A stretch of DNA of 19,027 nucleotides, from positions 1 to 19,027 of the forward strand of contig JADFWE010000039.1 in the NCBI GenBank assembly GCA_015222915.1. The letters run 5' to 3'. How positions within the stretch are numbered: the first letter of the stretch is position 1; every line of letters begins with the position of its first letter. Under the pieces are notes generated by a model. It saw only the letters and a program-made list of their open reading frames with translations, was not told where the DNA came from and did no database searches. A program made the translations under genes and the position numbers. This document shows positions 15,830 through 19,027 of the stretch, piece by piece. Source of the DNA: Pseudomonadota bacterium. GTDB lineage: Bacteria; Pseudomonadota; Gammaproteobacteria; SZUA-229.

Positions 15830-16708
15830 ATGAACAAGAAGCACCTGCTCAATATTTTTCTTCTTATCATCGTCGCAGCACTTGCCACCGTCATCTTCAA
15901 CAGCGACGAAAAGAGCAGCCATGAACTGCCACGCCTGTCTGATACAGACATAAGCTCGATCGACGATATCGTCATCCGTCACAATGGCAACACCACCATC
16001 ATCCGCAGGAACGACACCGGTAACTGGTTCGTCAAACAACCGATCGAGATCGCAGCCAATGATTTTCGCATCAGCTCTATCCTTAAGTTACTCAATGCAC
16101 CGGTTCATAATCGTTATCCGCTAGCACAGATCGGCATGGAAAAATTTCTGGGCGAAAAATCAACGACAGCTACCGACCCGGATACCGGTAAAAAGATGAC
16201 GACCGGAACCAGCATTCAGTTCAACGATCAGACGGTAACATTTGGCATCACTAATCCGGCGACAAGTTTACGTTTTGTCCTGCTCGATGATACCGTCTAC
16301 ACCATCGAAGATTTCTACGCACCACTGATCAGCTCTCACTTCGGCACACTGGTGTCACTTAACTTACTGCCCGATGACAGCCATATCAAAAAACTGTTCC
16401 TTCTCAATCAGACCATCGACAGAGATGAGAAAGGCCGCTGGAGAAGCAGTATCGATATGGATGCCGATACCGTCAGCTCTGCACTGGACGCCTGGTCACA
16501 TGCCCAGGCCTTCGGCATACATGCGTATATGCAACGCACTACAGATGATACAAAGACAGCAGACAGGATCAGCATCCAGCTGAACGAGGAAACCATCGAC
16601 TTCATCGTCAGCGACACCGATCCCTGGGTGATATTAGCGCGGCCGGAGATCGACCTGGAATACCATCTCGACAAAGAAGCTTACGACAGACTGCTGTCGC
16701 CTCAGTAA
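15830..16708 (+). CDS. DUF4340-domain protein of the GldAFG cassette
   Basis: 292 residues. One N-terminal helix (about 5-24) anchors a periplasmic domain. The pattern DISSIDDIVIRHNGNTTIIRRNDTGNWFV, then ANDFRISSILKLLNAP, then VTFGITNPATSLRFVLLDDTVYTIEDFYAPL is that of DUF4340 proteins, which regularly follow GldG-like genes. The biochemical role is unknown; position argues for a periplasmic partner of the transporter. It starts 1 base after the upstream stop and ends 17 bases before mutM, so mutM may read through from this operon. Confidence 0.88.
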   Translation: MNKKHLLNIFLLIIVAALATVIFNSDEKSSHELPRLSDTDISSIDDIVIRHNGNTTIIRRNDTGNWFVKQPIEIAANDFRISSILKLLNAPVHNRYPLAQIGMEKFLGEKSTTATDPDTGKKMTTGTSIQFNDQTVTFGITNPATSLRFVLLDDTVYTIEDFYAPLISSHFGTLVSLNLLPDDSHIKKLFLLNQTIDRDEKGRWRSSIDMDADTVSSALDAWSHAQAFGIHAYMQRTTDDTKTADRISIQLNEETIDFIVSDTDPWVILARPEIDLEYHLDKEAYDRLLSPQ

Positions 16709-16725
16709 ACACGACGACTCAGAGC

Positions 16726-17541
16726 ATGCCTGAACTTCCAGAAGTTGAAACCAGCTGCCGCGGCATCGAACCGCACATGCTTAATAAGAAGATCAAAAAG
16801 GTAACCATCCGCCAGCATAAACTTCGCTGGCCGATCCCGAAGGACCTCCCTGCTCTTGCTGAGGGCCAGAGAGTAAAACGCATCTATCGCCGCGCCAAAT
16901 ACATCATCCTGCAGCTGGAAACAGGCAATATCATCATCCACCTCGGTATGTCCGGTAGCCTGCGCATCAACAGCAGTAGCACCGCAGCTGAAAAACATGA
17001 TCATATCGATATCCAGCTCAGCAATAATAAAATATTACGTCTACGCGACCCGCGGAAGTTCGGCTGCGTCTTATGGCAGGAAACCGACGTCGAACAGCAC
17101 CGGCTGATAAAACCGCTCGGCCCGGAACCACTGGAAGATGACTTCACTGCTGAATACCTGCATCAGAAAGCCGATAGACGACAATGCGCTATCAAAGCAC
17201 TGATCATGAACAGTCATATCGTCGTCGGTGTCGGGAATATCTATGCCAGCGAAGCATTGTTCAGGGCCGGCATCAACCCGAAACGTAAAGCCGGAAATAT
17301 CTCACTGCCACGCATGCAGAAACTTGTCGACGCTATCAAGCTGACTCTATCGCTCGCCATCAGGGAAGGCGGCACTACACTGAAGGACTTCTCCGGCATC
17401 GATGGTCAACCCGGTTACTTCGCACAGAAACTGCTGGTCTATGGCAGAACCGCTGAGGCCTGTACACGTTGTGGTGAGCCGGTAAAACAGTTCACGCAAC
17501 AGGCACGCTCGACGTTTTATTGCCCGAAGTGCCAGCGATGA
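16726..17541 (+). CDS. mutM: formamidopyrimidine-DNA glycosylase
   Basis: 271 residues (E. coli MutM/Fpg has 269). It removes 8-oxoguanine and ring-opened purines from DNA and nicks the abasic site. The N-terminus MPELPEVET gives the catalytic Pro and Glu; Lys58 in YRRAKYI is the beta-clamp lysine; IHLGMSGSLR, LRDPRKFGC, LGPEPLEDDF and the helix-two-turn-helix IVVGVGNIYASEALF follow. The zinc finger is C246-x2-C249-x16-C266-x2-C269 at the extreme C-terminus. GGTTLKDFSGIDGQPGYF is diagnostic for MutM rather than Nei. It follows the DUF4340 gene by 17 bases and is probably expressed with the cassette. No strong ribosome site is seen. Confidence 0.98.
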   Translation: MPELPEVETSCRGIEPHMLNKKIKKVTIRQHKLRWPIPKDLPALAEGQRVKRIYRRAKYIILQLETGNIIIHLGMSGSLRINSSSTAAEKHDHIDIQLSNNKILRLRDPRKFGCVLWQETDVEQHRLIKPLGPEPLEDDFTAEYLHQKADRRQCAIKALIMNSHIVVGVGNIYASEALFRAGINPKRKAGNISLPRMQKLVDAIKLTLSLAIREGGTTLKDFSGIDGQPGYFAQKLLVYGRTAEACTRCGEPVKQFTQQARSTFYCPKCQR

Positions 17542-17575
17542 CACCTCACAAGTACTGATTCTTCTGGTGATGCCT

Positions 17576-17604
17576 CTGTCTCCGAATAAAATCCGCTCCT
17601 ACAG
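17576..17604. repeat. degenerate TGTAGGAGCGGATT-type repeat
   Basis: Read on the minus strand the stretch begins CTGTAGGAGCGGATTTTATT and ends CGGAGACAG. The motif TGTAGGAGCGG-loop-CCG is one I recall as a common extragenic palindrome type in gammaproteobacteria. This copy is decayed: its inner arms no longer pair cleanly and only the outer CTGT/ACAG remain. It lies between mutM and purT. Confidence 0.4.
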
Positions 17605-17630
17605 ACACCATTAAGCGATAAAGATATAAT
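17602..17630 (+). promoter_or_regulatory. candidate purT promoter
   Basis: CAGACA (17602-17607, four of six bases of the -35 consensus), a 17-base spacer, then an exact TATAAT (17625-17630). Transcription would start near 17637, giving a leader of about 26 bases. No PurR-type palindrome is visible. Confidence 0.5.
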
Positions 17631-17662
17631 CAATAACAAATAACGAGCAAAAAAATACACTC

Positions 17663-18844
17663 ATGACGACCATCGGCACCCCTCTATCCAGCACTGCAAC
17701 CAGAGTACTTTTATGTGGAGGCGGAGAACTCGGTAAAGAAGTCGTTATCGAATTACAGCGTTATGGTGTCGAAGTGATCGTCGTCGACCGTTACCCGAAC
17801 TCGCCGGCCATGCAGGTCGCACATCGCAGTCATGTTATCTCCATGCTCGACGGCGATGCCTTGAGGAAAGTCATCGAACTCGAAAAACCGGATTATATCG
17901 TGCCGGAGATAGAGGCCATCGCTACCGACACGCTGGTCGAACTCGAGGGTGAGGGTTTTACCATCATCCCTACAGCACGGGCAGCACAGCTCACCATGAA
18001 CCGCGAAGGCATCCGCCGTCTCGCCGCAGAAGAACTCGGCATCACCACTTCGCCTTACCAGTTTGCCAGCACCCGCGAAGAATTTGACGAGGCTATAAAA
18101 AACATCGGCATTCCCTGCGTGATAAAACCGATCATGAGCTCTTCGGGCAAAGGCCAGAGCACGATCAAAACAGAAGCTGACATAGATACGGCATGGAACT
18201 ACGCACAGCAAGGCGGACGCAGCGGCGCCGGAAAAGTCATCATCGAGGGCTTTGTCGAGTTCGATTATGAGATCACACAGCTGACGGTGCGCCATGTTAA
18301 CGGTACCACCTTCTGCGAGCCTGTCGGCCATGTACAGGTGGATGGTGACTACCGGCAGTCCTGGCAGCCACAGGCCATGAGCGATACCGCAATGAGCGAA
18401 GCACGTGACATCGCCACCAGGATAACCGATGCACTCGGTGGTCGCGGTATATTCGGCGTCGAATTATTCATCAAAGGTGACGACGTGATATTCAGCGAAG
18501 TCTCACCGCGGCCTCACGATACCGGCATGGTGACCATGATCTCACAAGACATGTCGCAGTTCGCTCTGCATGCCCGCGCCATCCTCGGCCTGCCGATACC
18601 GGCAATAAACTTCTACGGCGCTAGCGCCAGCAGTGTAATATTGGCCGAAGGTCAGTCCGATCACGTATCTTTCGATAACCTTGATACTGCGCTTGCCTTA
18701 CCAGATACACAGCTGCGGCTATTCGGTAAGCCGAAAGTCGACGGTCAACGCAGGATGGGCGTCGCCCTGGCGAGAGGGGACACAGTCGAAACAGCCATCG
18801 AAAAAGCCAAAAGCGCATCACGAGCGATAGGCATCAACCTGTAA
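17663..18844 (+). CDS. purT: formate-dependent phosphoribosylglycinamide formyltransferase (GAR transformylase T)
   Basis: 393 residues, one more than E. coli PurT, with which it is collinear. It uses ATP and formate to formylate GAR in the third step of purine synthesis, in place of the folate-dependent PurN. It is an ATP-grasp enzyme: N-terminal Rossmann-like [21 protein letters not shown] (19-39), [10 protein letters not shown] (80-89), [16 protein letters not shown] (111-126), the ATP loop MSSSGKGQS (158-166), and the metal-binding [20 protein letters not shown] around 275-295. The ATG at 17663 gives the expected N-terminus [16 protein letters not shown]. There is no strong ribosome site. 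A likely promoter precedes it, so it is probably independent of mutM. A putative outer-membrane gene follows 12 bases after the stop. Confidence 0.98.
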   Translation: MTTIGTPLSSTATRVLLCGGGELGKEVVIELQRYGVEVIVVDRYPNSPAMQVAHRSHVISMLDGDALRKVIELEKPDYIVPEIEAIATDTLVELEGEGFTIIPTARAAQLTMNREGIRRLAAEELGITTSPYQFASTREEFDEAIKNIGIPCVIKPIMSSSGKGQSTIKTEADIDTAWNYAQQGGRSGAGKVIIEGFVEFDYEITQLTVRHVNGTTFCEPVGHVQVDGDYRQSWQPQAMSDTAMSEARDIATRITDALGGRGIFGVELFIKGDDVIFSEVSPRPHDTGMVTMISQDMSQFALHARAILGLPIPAINFYGASASSVILAEGQSDHVSFDNLDTALALPDTQLRLFGKPKVDGQRRMGVALARGDTVETAIEKAKSASRAIGINL

Positions 18845-18856
18845 AAAAATATAATC

Positions 18857-19027
18857 ATGAACAATAACAATAATAAGAAAAGAACATCACTAGTGTCCAG
18901 CGTGCTGAACAGTGGCGTACTGACCAGCGGCCTGCTGATCGGCGGCATGCTGACCAGCAGCAACAGCATGGCTCTGGAAATCACCCCGATACTGGGCTAT
19001 CGAGGCGGCGGCGAATTTGTCAGCACC
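18857..19027 (+). CDS. putative outer-membrane beta-barrel protein, N-terminal part only
   Basis: 57 codons from ATG 18857-18859, open to the window edge, so the gene is truncated by the window. The protein begins MNNNNNKKR, then a hydrophobic stretch (LVSSVLNSGVLTSGLLIGGM) and SNSMA, a plausible signal peptide with cleavage near Met-Ala. EITPILGYRGGGEFVST follows, which resembles the first strand of small outer-membrane barrel proteins (patterns like ITP-x-x-GYR-x-GGEF). Assignment rests on these residues only. The start is 12 bases after purT, with no ribosome site, so it may be in the purT operon or have its promoter inside purT. Confidence 0.6.
   Translation, partial: MNNNNNKKRTSLVSSVLNSGVLTSGLLIGGMLTSSNSMALEITPILGYRGGGEFVST

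Noticed and set aside
15181..15975. 264-codon open frame on the minus strand across the GldG-like and DUF4340 genes
   Set aside because: Composition is Asp/Ala/Val-rich with no domain pattern, and it is antisense to two convincing genes. It is long only because of codon bias on the other strand.
17542..17662. PurR operator upstream of purT
   Set aside because: No ACGCAAACGTTTGCGT-like palindrome is present in the gap.
17753..18331. 192-codon open frame on the minus strand opposite purT
   Set aside because: It is fully inside purT, which aligns with E. coli PurT throughout, and its own translation has no family features.

Overview
The window looks like ordinary chromosome from a gammaproteobacterium. 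HrpA, Nei, Ung, MutM and PurT all read as close relatives of the enterobacterial proteins, base composition is intermediate, and several intergenic repeats belong to types I remember as common in free-living gammaproteobacteria. I cannot name the genus. A PW-NNN repeat protein faintly recalls the sulfur globule proteins of sulfur-oxidising gammaproteobacteria, but that is weak evidence.

Layout. Bases 185-12513 are all minus strand. In order of increasing coordinate they are: hrpA (DEAH-box helicase); a secreted Asn/Gly/Trp repeat protein; a small Cys/His protein with an apparently damaged start; nei (endonuclease VIII); a 669-residue multi-pass membrane protein with a TerB-like tail; ung; a LysR-type regulator 4 bases upstream of ung; and a lone HyuA-type hydantoinase/oxoprolinase. 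Bases 12695-19027 are all plus strand: a four-gene GldA/GldF/GldG/DUF4340 ABC-transporter cassette, mutM, purT, and the first 57 codons of an outer-membrane beta-barrel-like protein cut by the window end. The strand switch, near 12532-12639, coincides with a long perfect inverted repeat that carries a second hairpin in its loop.

How the genes work together. Three base-excision-repair glycosylases (Nei, Ung, MutM) lie within about 12 kb, though not in one operon. The transporter cassette is tightly packed (12-base gap, 4-base overlap, 1-base gap) and probably acts as one complex: cytoplasmic ATPase, six-helix permease, and two membrane-anchored periplasmic partners. PurT is formate-dependent purine synthesis. 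HyuA has no HyuB partner in view and lies between two unrelated long inverted repeats.

Most of the window is housekeeping. The parts most worth a second look are the TerB-like membrane protein upstream of nei, the PW-NNN repeat protein, the small Cys/His gene with a missing start and a palindrome in its 3' end, the orphan hyuA, and the set of dispersed inverted repeats. I see no CRISPR array, tRNA, rRNA, intact insertion sequence or phage gene, and I found no convincing previously undescribed system.
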